Below, piece by piece: positions 24,791 through 35,999 of a stretch of DNA of 64,000 nucleotides. Position numbers and translations under genes: made by a program. Position 1 is the stretch's first letter. Each line of letters opens with the position of its first letter. The stretch is from Epiperipatus broadwayi (lineage: Eukaryota; Onychophora; Udeonychophora; Euonychophora; Peripatidae). The DNA lies in the NCBI GenBank assembly GCA_028023455.1, contig JAQFVV010000032.1, forward strand, positions 4,558,392-4,622,391, in the 5' to 3' direction. The notes beneath the pieces are model-generated. The model made no database searches and had not been told where the DNA came from. It was given only the letters and a program-made list of their open reading frames with translations.

Positions 24791-25500
24791 AGAATAAAGA
24801 GTTAAGGTCTATAATTAAACCTGATAGTTATCAATCTGTAGCTTATAAAGTAGCTTGCTTTAAGAAATTGAAATAAGAGATTAAATAATTATAATGGTCT
24901 AGCTTTGTTTCAAAAAGATCAATTTTATAAAGATTATTTGAGTGTTGGGATACACTGATAAGTATTTTATTTAATAGTAATAATATTTATAATGATGTAA
25001 AGGATAAAGAAAAATATGATTTTATTTCTTTGCCATTTAAATTGTCTTGTATAAAATTGTTTGGAAATAAGAAAATTGCTTGGAAAAGTGGTATTACTTT
25101 GAATAATTTATTAAATAATATAAAGGAATTTTTTGATAGAAAAACTATCTCTAGAATAGTGTATATTATCTCTTGCTTTTGGGAGAAAATATATATATAT
25201 ATAGATCAGAATATTTTGAGCTTAAATGAAAGAATAAAGGTTCATAAAAGTTTAGGGTTAGAAATAAATATCTTAGTTCTGCTTTATATATCCAAGAAAA
25301 AGATACAGGCTACACTATTAATTTTTATGAAGCTAAGGTTGTCTTTTTTTTTGAGAAAAATGAAATAAAAAAAAAGAATTAAAAAAATCTTGATTATTAA
25401 AAAGGTATGATTCTAAAGCAGTTAACTTATTTAAAAGATCTTTTAATATTAAGGGTGTATGGGAGATAAGTAAAATTGTGGATAATATTCAGTTTAAATA
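24790..25500 (+). pseudogene. Penelope-like element, C-terminal part with GIY-YIG endonuclease
   Basis: The plus-strand frame at 25030-25368 reads SGITLNNLLNNIKEFFDRK and then VYIISCFWEKIYIYID with LNERIKVHK. This is the layout of the GIY-YIG endonuclease that ends Penelope-like proteins (GVYKIxC..C...YIGxTxR.L..R..EH). In a neighbouring frame at about 25290-25345 comes INFYEAKV, matching the block after the nuclease (INFxxAKVLxxE). Upstream (24810-24880) SYQSVAYKVACFKKLK resembles the linker between RT and endonuclease. The YIG motif is altered to YIYID and there are frameshifts. The RT domain is missing or unrecognisable. Penelope proteins cut the target and copy their own RNA. This copy differs clearly from those at 50.5 and 62.9 kb. 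Confidence 0.65.
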
Positions 25501-25865
25501 TGTTATTTTGTAGTTCATTACACTTGAAAAGTCTGCTTGTAGCAATGAAACCATTGGTTGTGCTTTAGGATTTATTTTCTGGCTAATCTGGTTGAGTTGT
25601 TGATTTGGTGTAATTTTGACTATTACAATTTGTAAAATGTGAAAATTATCAATAAAACAAATAATGTATAATTTCTAGTCAAAAATTATTTAACTTTTAA
25701 ATAATAGTTTTAATCTTTATTTAGTTTCAAATCAAATAAGAATTATGCATATAATAATAAAATTCAGAATTTTTTATTCTCTAAATATTATTAAATTGCA
25801 CTTTTAATGAAAGTAAATGTAAAATAATTAAAACCCATTTATTAGCAAATAAATGAATAATAGTC

Positions 25866-26069
25866 CTGTAGTATAACTTTTACTATACCACTCTTATGAA
25901 AAGTAGGGACTAATTTTTATTCCCTTTTAATACCTTGTGGAGGAATAAGAGATCTTTATCACATGTTCTTGGTCATGTGTTTATGATTACATCTCTCCAC
26001 AAGGTGTTAAAAATAGATAGAAACTAGTCTACCTTGTATGAGAGTGATGTAGTAAAAATTACACTACAG
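25866..26069. mobile_element. Foldback MITE-like hairpin, about 204 bp
   Basis: The ends are inverted: CTGTAGTATAACTTTTACTA (25866-25885) pairs with the complement of TAGTAAAAATTACACTACAG (26050-26069). Pairing continues inward through CCACTCTTATG, GGGACTA and CCTTGTGGAG (about 25935-25944 with 25993-26002). It also continues into the loop through ATCACATG/CATGTG (25958-25980). The whole element is thus one long imperfect hairpin without coding capacity. I cannot identify a target-site duplication, so the superfamily is open. Confidence 0.7.
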
Positions 26070-28648
26070 AGAACAAACTTTAAAATTGTATTGGCACTGA
26101 ATGAGATGAATTAATGAAGAGGATTTTTTTAAAGAATTGATTTACTTTTTATTAAATTATGAGTATGAGTAAATAATTTATTCGGCATAGGAATATAATT
26201 TGTTATATAAGAGCTTACTTTTACTTTTTTTTTTAAAAAAATAATAATAATAATTGTTTTATAATTGAAAATCTAGAAGAAAAATATCTGTGATAACTTT
26301 TTTTAAAAAAAAATATTACAATTTATTAAAGATTTGGTAGCTTAAAAAATAATTATATTTGTATAAACTTTAATCTTTTTTAAATTTAAAATTATTTCTG
26401 AACTTTTTTTTTTATGTAATCAGGATGATTTATTTAGCCCAATAAGCACAATTGCCCAGAAAATTAATCAAAATATTTTATTTATAAATTAAATGTTTTA
26501 CTTATAAATGAACAAATAAATGATTTACTATTTCAACATACACAAATTAAAATAATGCTTTTATACATTAATATAAATCCTTTTTGCATTTTTGGTTCAG
26601 AGATTGTTAAATGTACTTACAAAAAGTAACTATTTGAATTTATTTGCACTTGTTCCAAAATGAACTTAACTGAACACTATTAAATTTTGGATTCATCACT
26701 GAATCTGCACTATTTATTTTTCTCAAGTAAAATTTTTATTCTGTTTAAGAAATATATTAACATACTAAATTATTACCTATAACTATAAGTTATAATTTAT
26801 ATTCTGAATTAAAATAGTAAGTTAGGTGCAATCATAATAAAAGTTGTCTGGAAAGAAAAAATTTAAATATTTAAAATAACATACCAAAAATATTTCATCA
26901 ATTTATACACAAATAAACAAAATAAATACTTTATTTATTTTAACATTCACAATTTTGAAAGTGGCCATTAAATAAAAACTTAATCAGTTATAAAATTATT
27001 TATTTATGTATAAATAATTTACACATACTTTTCATAAAGTAACAATCAATTATAGAATAACAAATATAAATATTTGGTCAATTAACAATAAAATATCAAA
27101 AATATTCATTTTCTAGCTACATTTTTTAAATTTAATTTTAAAAGTATGCTATTCATAATTTACACGCTACTAATAAATAACCTTAAAATTAACATTTAAA
27201 GATGAAATATAGTAATCTTTCAGGAAAAGAAATGTTATATTACAATGAATGTTAATTTGTTACTAAAAATCTGTGTTCTCTAATCTATTATTGATTAATA
27301 AAGATTTAATGGTAATAATGAGTTTTTATAATAATAATTATAAAATACAAAGTATTTTCAATTACTTTTGTAGTCTTTCTTATCAGTTAATCATTTTAAA
27401 TTTGTTGCAAGTAACACAATTTTTAATGTGAGTGAAATTCATTTAATTGAAATGTAAAAGTCAAACAAAAGACACTCTAAATATAGATTAATAATTGTAA
27501 TAATTATAAAACATAAAATTATTTTTTATCTTTTCTCTATAAATTATAAATATTTATTATCACCATTAATATTTTAGGTTTATTATTATTAGATTTATAT
27601 TGGATATTTTATTTGATGTGTGTGTGTATATATACATCATTGCCTTAAATCAAAAAATAGCTGAACTAATAAAATTTTCTTCGCATCAATGATTAAACTT
27701 TCTGCACTCATAACTTGATATATCAAATAAATATATGAATAATTATTGCTATTCATTTATTAATGTAGAGATTATGAATATGTGTAAGAGATTAGAACCC
27801 GGCAAACCAAAGAATGATATTTTAGAGTGAATTTGAATCTATCTTTATCCATATACTTTGACAACTTTTTCAAAATAATAACATTAGTGCTGGGGGGCTC
27901 TGAATTTAATTTTTCTACTCGTCGCTTTGTTTTTCACAGCACTCAAGCAACTTTCTTATATAAGCATCTCATTCTCTTATATTTTATTACAATATTTTTA
28001 CCACAGACTTTGTCTAGCTATGAATCCAAACGAGTTTAAGTTCAATCTTTTAATTCCTTCATTTATGTAAGTAATGTCTGATCGTTTTCTTGTCCTGTTT
28101 GTTTTTTTGGATATGTTTTTCATTTAAATATTTTTTTTAATTCCAACATATATCTAGTCTTACTTTATTTTGCAGATTATGTATTACTATACTTGCAATT
28201 GATTAAATATCAAATACATAAGTAAACACTAGAATACATATATTAAGCATCTTTATTTTTAATAGCATACGCAGTAATATTTACTTTTATCATTAAATTA
28301 TTTCTATCCAAAGCAGTCCATCTAAATTTAATTTCATGATAATTTTTTTTCACTACAAACGTATTAAGTATACCGAGACATTCTAACAATTAACTTCTAA
28401 TTATTTATTATTATATTTAATTTCATATTTCATCTGAACAATTAATTATTCATAATCTAACTATCTTTTTTCTGATAGATATTCTAACATTTCTGAATTT
28501 AGACATCATTTATGAAAACAATTATGTTATCTGCAAAATTTTGATATGTTATAGAAGATTTCGTTTATTTTATTAGTTTTACTTACCATTTTATTCACAA
28601 AATAATTTCCATAAAACTGTTATAACTGAAATACAGGTTTATTATATT
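26070..28648. other. AT-rich DNA, nothing recognised
   Basis: A/T runs, a short (TG)n/(TA)n at 27616-27635 and short frames only. The plus-strand frame over 27827-28039 has no recognisable family and no supporting context. Confidence 0.5.
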
Positions 28649-28649
28649 A

Positions 28650-29797
28650 TCATCATCAACCATTATCAATCCACTGCAGGATGAAGGTCTCTCCAAGTTT
28701 AATTCATCTTCTCCGATCTTTAGCTTCTCTTCTCCACAACACCCCTGCACATTTTCTTATTTCATCCATCCATCTTGTGGTCTCTTTCTGGGTCTTTTAC
28801 AATCTCTTGGAATCCAGTTTAAAATTTCAATTGTCCATCTATTATCATCTCTTCTATCAATATGTCCAGCCCAACTCCATTTCAATCTTTTAATTTTTTC
28901 AATAAGGTCAGTAACACCTGTTTGTTGTCGTACCCATACATTGCATTTTCGATCTCTTCTTGTTACTCCCAACATACATCTCTTCATACTCCTTTGAGTG
29001 GTCTGAAGTCTCTGTATTGCTCTTCTATTAAGTGTCCAAGTCTCAGATCCATAAGTAAGAACTGGCAAAACACATTTGTTAAAAACCATCCTTTTCAAAC
29101 CACATAGGCATATTTCCTTTTAGCATCAAGTTATTTCTACCAAAAAGCATTCTATGATTAATTTCCTCCCTTATGTTTCCATCTGTATTAATAATCTGAC
29201 CAAGTATTTGTAACTGTTAACTTCTTCTAATTCTTCATAATCAATCTTTATTTTCATATTTTGAGCAAATCGATTAAACATTACTTTAGTCTTTTTAACA
29301 TTTATCTTTAGTCCTACTTTTCTACTTTTATCTGCTAACTCCTGCAACATTTCCTGCAGCTCTGAAGCATTATTTGCAAAAACAACTACATCATCTGCGA
29401 AATCTAAATGACTTAAATACTCTCCATTTACTTTCACTCCTTTAGTTTCCCATTTTAATCCACAAAATACTTCTTGCAGCACTGCTGTAAAAAGTTTTGG
29501 AGATATGGAGTCACCTTGTCTTACACCTTTCTCAATGTTGATTTTTCCAGTATCATTATGTAATCTAATTGTTGCTGTTGCATTTTTATAAATATTCTTT
29601 AAAATATGACAATATCCTGGATCTATACCTTGATGATCCAATGCTTTAATCACTGAAGAAATGTGTATAGAATCAAATGCCTTTTCATAATCTACAAATC
29701 CAAAACATAATGACAACTCATATTCGTTTGTCCTCTTTATGACTTCTCTCAATATCTGGATATGATCTATTGTACTAAAACCACTTTTAAATCCACA
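28650..29797 (-). mobile_element. RTE-type non-LTR retrotransposon, 5'-truncated, copy 1
   Basis: The minus strand encodes the second half of the RTE reverse transcriptase plus C-terminal region. From 29797 it reads CGFKSGFSTIDHIQILREV, then FVDYEKAFDS (motif A, catalytic D), GVRQGDSISPKLF (motif B) and FADDVVVFANNA (motif C, both aspartates present). A C-terminal block follows (LPVLTYGSETWTLNRR, RRDDNRW). The 3' end runs into an ATGATG-rich terminus (ATCATCATCAACC on + at 28650), typical of RTE elements, which end in short tandem repeats instead of poly-A. It is disabled by a 1-nt deletion near 29203 and an 18-bp deletion near 29150, relative to copy 2 at 41.6 kb. The endonuclease and N-terminal RT are absent through 5' truncation. 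The protein would nick DNA and reverse-transcribe its own RNA at the nick. Confidence 0.92.
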
Positions 29798-29995
29798 TCA
29801 ATATATAAGATATATGAGCACAGACTTTCACACTTCCCACCACCCTCCACTCTATCCCGTAACACTGGTACTCTTGAACACATATATGTCAAAAAAATAA
29901 ATAATCACCAATATACGTCTTTCATACTAAACCAGCAATCATCATTTGGTCTAGATTATTATCTCCACACATATATGCAATAAGTGCACAGATAT
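29798..29995 (+). repeat. Foldback-prone dispersed repeat (family F), partial copy A
   Basis: It shares an ordered series of blocks with the cluster at 52.0-57.2 kb. These are CACAGACTTTCAcACTtCC (29819), a CACACATATxTG-type block, AATAATCACCAATATACGTxT (29899), ACCAGCAATCATCATTTGGT (29931) and CTCCACACATATATGCAATA (29961). It directly adjoins the 5' truncation point of the RTE copy. No coding sequence is present; open frames crossing it are incidental. Confidence 0.7.
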
Positions 29996-30726
29996 ATATA
30001 TAAAACTGTTATAAATAGATTTTTATGTGTGCTGGGCTTAGGGGGTGGGATTGCAGCTTTAACAATGTTAGATTTTTTAATGTTACTTAATGTTAACTAA
30101 CTATGATATAAAATCAAATTTTTTCCAGAATCTACAATTGCGAAACAGCAATTCATATTTAATAAGCTTTACTATAACTTTTCTTAAAGCATCGTTCTGA
30201 TCTACTATGCTATAATTATTTTTAAATCCTTTTTTTTTTTGATTGGTTGCTTTAAATCAGATGTTTTTTGCCAAAGGTTTATACTGATCCTAGTAAATGT
30301 CTTACATAAACTGATACATTTGTAATTTTTAATATCTTATGCTTCAATTTTTTAAAAATATTATTGTTATTATTACATTCTATTAAATAACAATTTCTCT
30401 ATTAAGTACTTTTAAAAAAATATGGATAATAATTCCACTATAAGATATGATTTGTTTTTTATTTGTGGATTAGATTCATTTTTTCATCTAAAATCACAAA
30501 ATGTTATATGTTACTACAGGAACTATTTTTCTTGTTTATTATTTCTATATATATTTTGTAATTTTTTTTCATTTTACTGCTAAAACTAGTTTGCTTCTAC
30601 TAATTAGTTTCTCTTTCATATTTTTGGAACTTAATCTCTTCTATCGTTTTTCTTTCTATTTAATAGTTATTTCTTATTTCATCATCTTTTATGTACAATT
30701 AACAAGATCACGTGATGTTTATTGGC
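29996..30726. other. AT-rich DNA, nothing recognised
   Basis: No supported gene. A long plus-strand frame running from 30501 into the (TAA)n tract is an artefact of the triplet repeat. Confidence 0.6.
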
Positions 30727-30845
<119 letters not shown>

Positions 30846-33328
30846 CACTCTTCTGTCTTTCAAAAAAAAAAAGAGAGAGAAAAAACTACTTTAGAAATGA
30901 GTTTTGCTATCTACACTCCAATCTGTAAAGCACAGATATGTTTACATATAGAACATGCTGGACCAATTTTCTGTTTACTTCATATTTTACATGTTATCTT
31001 TTAATTTTTTCAGCAAAAAGCTTATTTCTAAAATATTTCAGTACCAAATGTAATTGCATCTTTCCAGTGTGTTTTACTGTCTGTCATATATCCCTATGGA
31101 AACAAACAATATTGTATTTATTCAGAATGTCTTTGAAATAGTCCTTGTAATAAAGATGAAGTCAACCTCTCCTATGGAAACCATGCTTAAGTTTGCCATA
31201 AAACACTTTTAGGAAATCTTTCATTGTTCGTTTATTTTACATGTCCAATTCAACAAAGTTATAGAGTTTAATAGTAGATTCTTTAGTATCACATTCAGCA
31301 AGTTGAAGAACTTTGATTAATTTTATGACCTTGCCATTTGTATTTTTAAATTTTTTAATGAATCTTTTCAAATACTTTTACATTAGCCTATAGTATCAAC
31401 TAACAGCTCTTTAATATATGGTTAACTTAACTGCAATAGTTATTTCCCTGTTAAAAACAGCAGCATATTGAAATTTGTGTTGAATTTCAAACATCTAAGG
31501 CCACCTTTTCATTATATAAGCAATTAAGGTGTTTAAACTGGTTTACATTATCAAGTTGATAACTATTCAAGCCAAAAGCTGCTGGATATTTTTTATTTAA
31601 TCACTGATTTGAGTTTTTTTGAACATTAATTAATAAATCAAAATCTTTATGTGTTGCATTCAAAACATTAAGAACATTATATACTGGTCGTTTGATCTAG
31701 GGAAGATGACACAATCATCAGCATACTGTAAGTTCAGAATCCAAGAACCAAATATTTGTTTTCACTTTTAATCAATTCAAACTAAAAAAATTTACCATCA
31801 AACTTGCATTATATTTTGAACTAAATTTAAAAATAATTAGAACAGTTATATATCCTTGCTTAACACCAGCTTTCATTTTAAATGTTTTTGATTTTCCACC
31901 TGTAGTAATAACCTTTTCTCTTACTCTATCATATAGAAAATATATAAATACAAATAAGTGTTGGTAAACAATCAACTGATTTCAAACAATGTCATAAACC
32001 TGTTCTATTAACCAAATCAAATGCCTTGACCAAATTAGGGTTAAGCAATATATAAATCACTCGTTTGTTCCTAGCACTCTTCTTGCATTTGCTTGGCAAC
32101 AAAATCATGTTCATAATGCTTCTTGATTATCTAAAACCACAATTAGTCTCTAATAACCATTCATATATAATTGGAAACAATCTATTCAACAAAATTATTG
32201 AAAGTATTTTTGTTATAATGGATAATAATGATATTCCATGATAATTACTGCAATCTTGTATATTCCATCATTTTTAAAAATTGAAACAATAAAAGCATCA
32301 TTAATATAGAGTGATACAATTTTATGAGCCCATATGTTCAACAAAAAATCACAATATTTGTAAAGCTAAAATATCACCATCTTCATGGACAGAAACCTTT
32401 CCATTTTTAAAGATTACTAAGAGTTGTTTGATTTCATTGAGTTGAATATCTTTTTCTAAATCTAAATGAGTAAATAAAATGGATATATCATTAAAAGACT
32501 TCATCTCACTTTTTACAATTAGTATTCAAAAGATGATAAAAATATTTCTTTAATCTATTCAAAATATCATTATCTTCATATGAGACAGTAATACTAATAC
32601 CATATTGTGAAACCATTTTTCAGGTTCATAGTTTGTTGTCAGTGCATTAAAAAAAGATCAAGAATGACTGCAGTCGGCAAATATCAGAATTTTTTTTGCA
32701 ATTAGCCTTTTTATTATGAAGTTCCACATTTTAACCATTATTCTGCTAAGCAGAAAATGCCACATTTCCTTTTAATCAATTCACTATTAACAAGATATTT
32801 ATCGGAAAACAAGTCATGATCCTTCCTTTTAATGAATTTCATGAATAGATTTAATTGTGTCCATAACACACTACTTAAAAGAATTCATGCTTCAGTAATA
32901 ATCTAAAATTAGCAAGTTTAGTTTTTAATAACTGTTGAAATTTAGTATGTATAATAAAATTCTTCTAAAAAAAGGAATATCAATTTTCTTGTGAATATGT
33001 TTAATATAATATCTACTTTTTAATGCAACTACTTTTTAATCTTAGAGCTGACTAATCTATGATCTGTCTAATAGTCCACACGTGATTATTCTTGGGTAAT
33101 GTAAATTTCATTCCTATTCTTTTGAGGACTATGCTATTTGTGTTTAGGTCAATAGTACCATTATTTTCAAGAACTTTTGGCCAAGGACTACTATTTATGC
33201 CAAAAACCTGTGCATTAGAGTCTCCAAAATAAAGATCTTTTAATGGTTTTGCAGTAATAATGTTATCTTATAGAGAATAAAACCTATCCTTCTCTAAATC
33301 TAAAGTTGGAACATAGATACCAGTATCA

Positions 33329-33344
33329 TTATGCAAGTAAAGTT
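33329..33344. repeat. Target-site duplication, 3' side of the nested LINE
   Basis: TTATGCAAGTAAAGTT matches 35364-35379 with one substitution (A to C). It abuts the poly-T that marks the LINE's poly-A tail. Confidence 0.85.
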
Positions 33345-35363
33345 TTTTTTTTCTCAGTAATGAGATGTTTATTCATCAAGAAAAAAACAGATACAGTGAA
33401 ACAAATGAAATTTCAAGAACAAAATGGTAAGAGGGGAGGATACATGTAAAAGGGAATAGGAAGTGGAGAGGGAAATTGGTGTGTAGTTCAGGCTGGCTAG
33501 AAGAGCATGTCTTGTGAGTCCTATGGCAGAGGCTGAGAGGATGGGAGTTGGAGGATTGCCCAAGTGTCTGTGAGGAGTGGAGATGAAGCTAGTTTGGTGT
33601 CTTGGGTTTTGAGAGTGTGAATTAAGTCCAAGAGCTTTTGATTTACTGAAAGTACTCTCTGGTCAAGGATGATGGCACATCAGAGCTACCAAAGAGCATA
33701 GATGAGAAAAATTGATAGTCTAATGATTGCAAAGACCCCTGTTTCTATGGATTCTTGGAGGTTGAAGATGGTATTTCTGTGCGAGGAAAGATAGGAGTTG
33801 ATGACATTTCTCATACCAAGCAGAAAAGGACATTTAAGTAGAAAGTGCTGGATGGTTTCATTGTCAGTTTTACAGAGCTGGCATATGGGAGAGATCTTGG
33901 TGAAACCCCTACGGTTCACCAAAAATTGATTCATGGGAAGGGAGTGAAGATTTATTTTGAGGAGAAAATCAAGGAATTTTGCTTCAAGGGACCATCTTTT
34001 GAATTTGTGAATTATTTGGGCCTTGGTAAATCCGAGGAAGGTAGGGGACACAGTGGAGAAGTCTGAAGTCTGGTTGAAAACCTCCCAGTACTTTAGTTTG
34101 CTGTTGATGGATGGTACAGCAAAGCCAGCCTTTTGTAGGATGTTGGCAATAAGTGAGGTCCATGACCTAGGCCTGTCATTGGGAGGAGGAGGGTCAGTGG
34201 GTGTGATAATGATATGCACAAGATTGGCAGGGAAGTGACTAAGGAGTGTGAGGATAATGTTGTGATATTTCTGGATCAGAAGAGTGTTGATGGAGTACAG
34301 TTCCAACCCATTAAGGTTTTTAGGAAAACAAGTTTTTTAGGCTAATGGCCACCACCTTTCTTCCCAGAGAAAACAGGTGAAAAGGGAGTTGATTTTGAAT
34401 ATAAAGGAATGTGTAGGTAGAACAATAGGGAGGTAGTATGCTATTTTAGAAAACACTAGATTGAGGAGGATGGATTTCCCATAAAGGGAGAGGTAGATGC
34501 CTGTGATAGCATTGAGGGTGGATGATATACTTTGATAGAGTGTGGTTTGGACCTGAACTCTCATGTCCCTAGGAGACAGCATGAGGGGAAATTCGAGGAA
34601 GTTGTGTAGCTTGGTATTGAAAGTGGAAGGGATTTGTTTACCAGTTGAAAGTTGCCAGGCTGCTGATTTATCACTGCTAAATTTCAACCAGTATGTATTG
34701 GAGTACCAGGAGAGGATCTGTTGAAGCCTGGAAATGAGATCAGTTGAGGGAAGGAAGACAACCACATCATTAACATAAGCAAGACATTTGATGCTTTTGC
34801 TCAGTGCAGGAATGAAGATGCCAGGGAGGTCATGTTCTAGCCTGAGCAAGAGGGGATTCAGAAATGCAGTAAACAACAAAGTGCTCAGAGGAGAGCCCTG
34901 AGGGATGGATATGTTGGGTGTAAAGCCAGGGCAACTTTCCCACCAGGCTAACTAGGATTTCTCTGTTGGACAGGAGATTGTGGAGGATGGACAGAATGGA
35001 CTCTGGGATATTCAGGTTTCTGAGGACACCAAGGAGCAGGTTGACCCTAACAGAGTCAAAGGCTGCCTCGATGTCTAGTTGGACAGCAATGGGCCTGCTA
35101 TTTCGAGACTGCCTAACATGCTCAGTGGTTATTTTAAAGAGTGTGGCAGCCCCAAGAGTGGAGCGCCCTTTACAAGCAAACTGTGAGGCAGAAAGGGCAG
35201 GAAGTATGAATTATTCTAGTGACTCTTTAATGGTAGACTCAATCAGTTTTATGAGCAGAGGGGTCATCGAAATGAGCCTAAGATTACTCATTAGAACAGT
35301 AGAAATAACATTAATAATATCATCAGAAGACAATTATAGTTCTAAACTTTATAGATGAAGTTT
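33342..35363 (-). mobile_element. Younger APE-type LINE inserted in the older LINE, 5'-truncated
   Basis: The element is bounded by a 16-bp target duplication, TTATGCAAGTAAAGTT (33329-33344) and TTATGCAAGTCAAGTT (35364-35379). It ends in a poly-A tail (poly-T from 33343 on +). The minus strand encodes RT: a block starting LRLISMTPLLIKLIE (about 35283), AVQLDIEAAFDSV (motif A), PQGSPLSTLLF (motif B, after a frameshift near 34935) and AYVNDVVVF (motif C, where YADD has become YVND). The C-terminal region carries a zinc-knuckle-like CQLCKTDNETIQHFLLKC (C-x2-C-x8-H-x4-C, about 33890-33835), common in L1/R1-type ORF2 proteins. In-frame stops are few (one near 35207, one near 34325). Its G+C is far above the surroundings, which suggests a recent arrival. 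The plus-strand frames over 33845-34238 and 34966-35358 are shadows. Confidence 0.85.
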
Positions 35364-35767
35364 TTATGCAAGTCAAGTTGTAATATCATTAGCCTTTTAT
35401 TGATATATTGAAAAATTTCAAAAATAGAAACTAAATCAAGCTTTGCAGCAAGTCTAACACCATGCATTCTCTTTTCACTGACTACTTACCTTTTCAAAAA
35501 TTTAATAATTGTTTTATTAAACTTACTTCCACTGGTAGATGCATTTCACTAAGAAGAATTATAGCAATCTTAGATCTTGATAGCTTATCAGCTACAAAAA
35601 CCATATTCTGTTCTGGACTTGAAGCATGCTTCACGAAGTAAAGATTGCATATTCCATATACCTAATAAATTTTAGGGAAAAAAAATCATCTATAAAGTTT
35701 AGAACTACAATTGTCTTCTGATGATATTATTATTAATGTTATTTCTACTGTTCTAATGAGTAATCTT
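35280..35767. repeat. Inverted repeat pair at the LINE 5' junction (79 and 82 bp)
   Basis: 35280-35358 is the reverse complement of 35686-35767 with one substitution and one 3-bp (ATT) difference. The left arm lies inside the inserted LINE, right at its 5' end. The right arm lies in the pre-existing flank about 300 bp away. The left arm does not continue the LINE reading frame in any obvious way, so it looks like filler copied from the flank during insertion. Confidence 0.9.
35364..35379. repeat. Target-site duplication, 5' side of the nested LINE
   Basis: TTATGCAAGTCAAGTT, partner of 33329-33344. Coding remnants of the older LINE resume directly after it on the minus-strand map. Confidence 0.85.
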
Positions 35768-35999
35768 TTGAGCATGATAACTTAGACTGTTGTAAAACAG
35801 ACTTTTTTTAGATCATATCTTCTAATCTTCTAGGCCCTTCCACTTCCATGCTAATTAGGAAAATCCCTAGATAAGGTCATCTAAACACACACTTTACCAA
35901 TGATACCTTCTGTTTCACTCAAATACTGTTCCAAATAAATTCATTAGTGGCTTTACCACCCAAAACAAATATTACAACTAAGAACTGATGAGAGACTCA

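Larger units (their letters stand above)
30860..35990 (-). mobile_element. Old RTE/CR1-like LINE, decayed and split by a younger LINE
   Basis: Coding remnants lie on the minus strand at about 35680-35380 and 33330-30880. The first part resembles an AP endonuclease N-terminus (ILLSEMHLPVEVSL in place of LQETHLPGEGSL). After the insertion comes GIYVPTL, then FGDSNAQV and SSPWPKVLENNG (the GDFNAxVG/WPxVLGxxG block). RT blocks follow: GISLLSIITKILSIILLNRL, KMKAGVKQGY (31868-31839), LQYADDCVIFPRS (about 31735-31697, with an intact YADD motif) and a late block VFYGKLKHGFHRRG (about 31215-31175). Many stops and frameshifts are present. The full ORF2 order is preserved across the 2-kb insertion, which proves the nesting. 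The 3' end lies near the (TAA)n tract. Clade choice between RTE-X-like and CR1-like is uncertain. Confidence 0.78.

Noticed and set aside
28681-29107. Plus-strand frames in the RTE copy
   Set aside because: Antisense to the clear minus-strand ORF2 remnant; the same holds for 41564-41947.
33845-34238. Plus-strand frames of 71-73 codons
   Set aside because: Antisense shadows of the LINE C-terminal region on the minus strand.
34966-35358. A 130-codon plus-strand frame
   Set aside because: It is antisense to the RT coding sequence of the minus-strand LINE and crosses the inverted filler.
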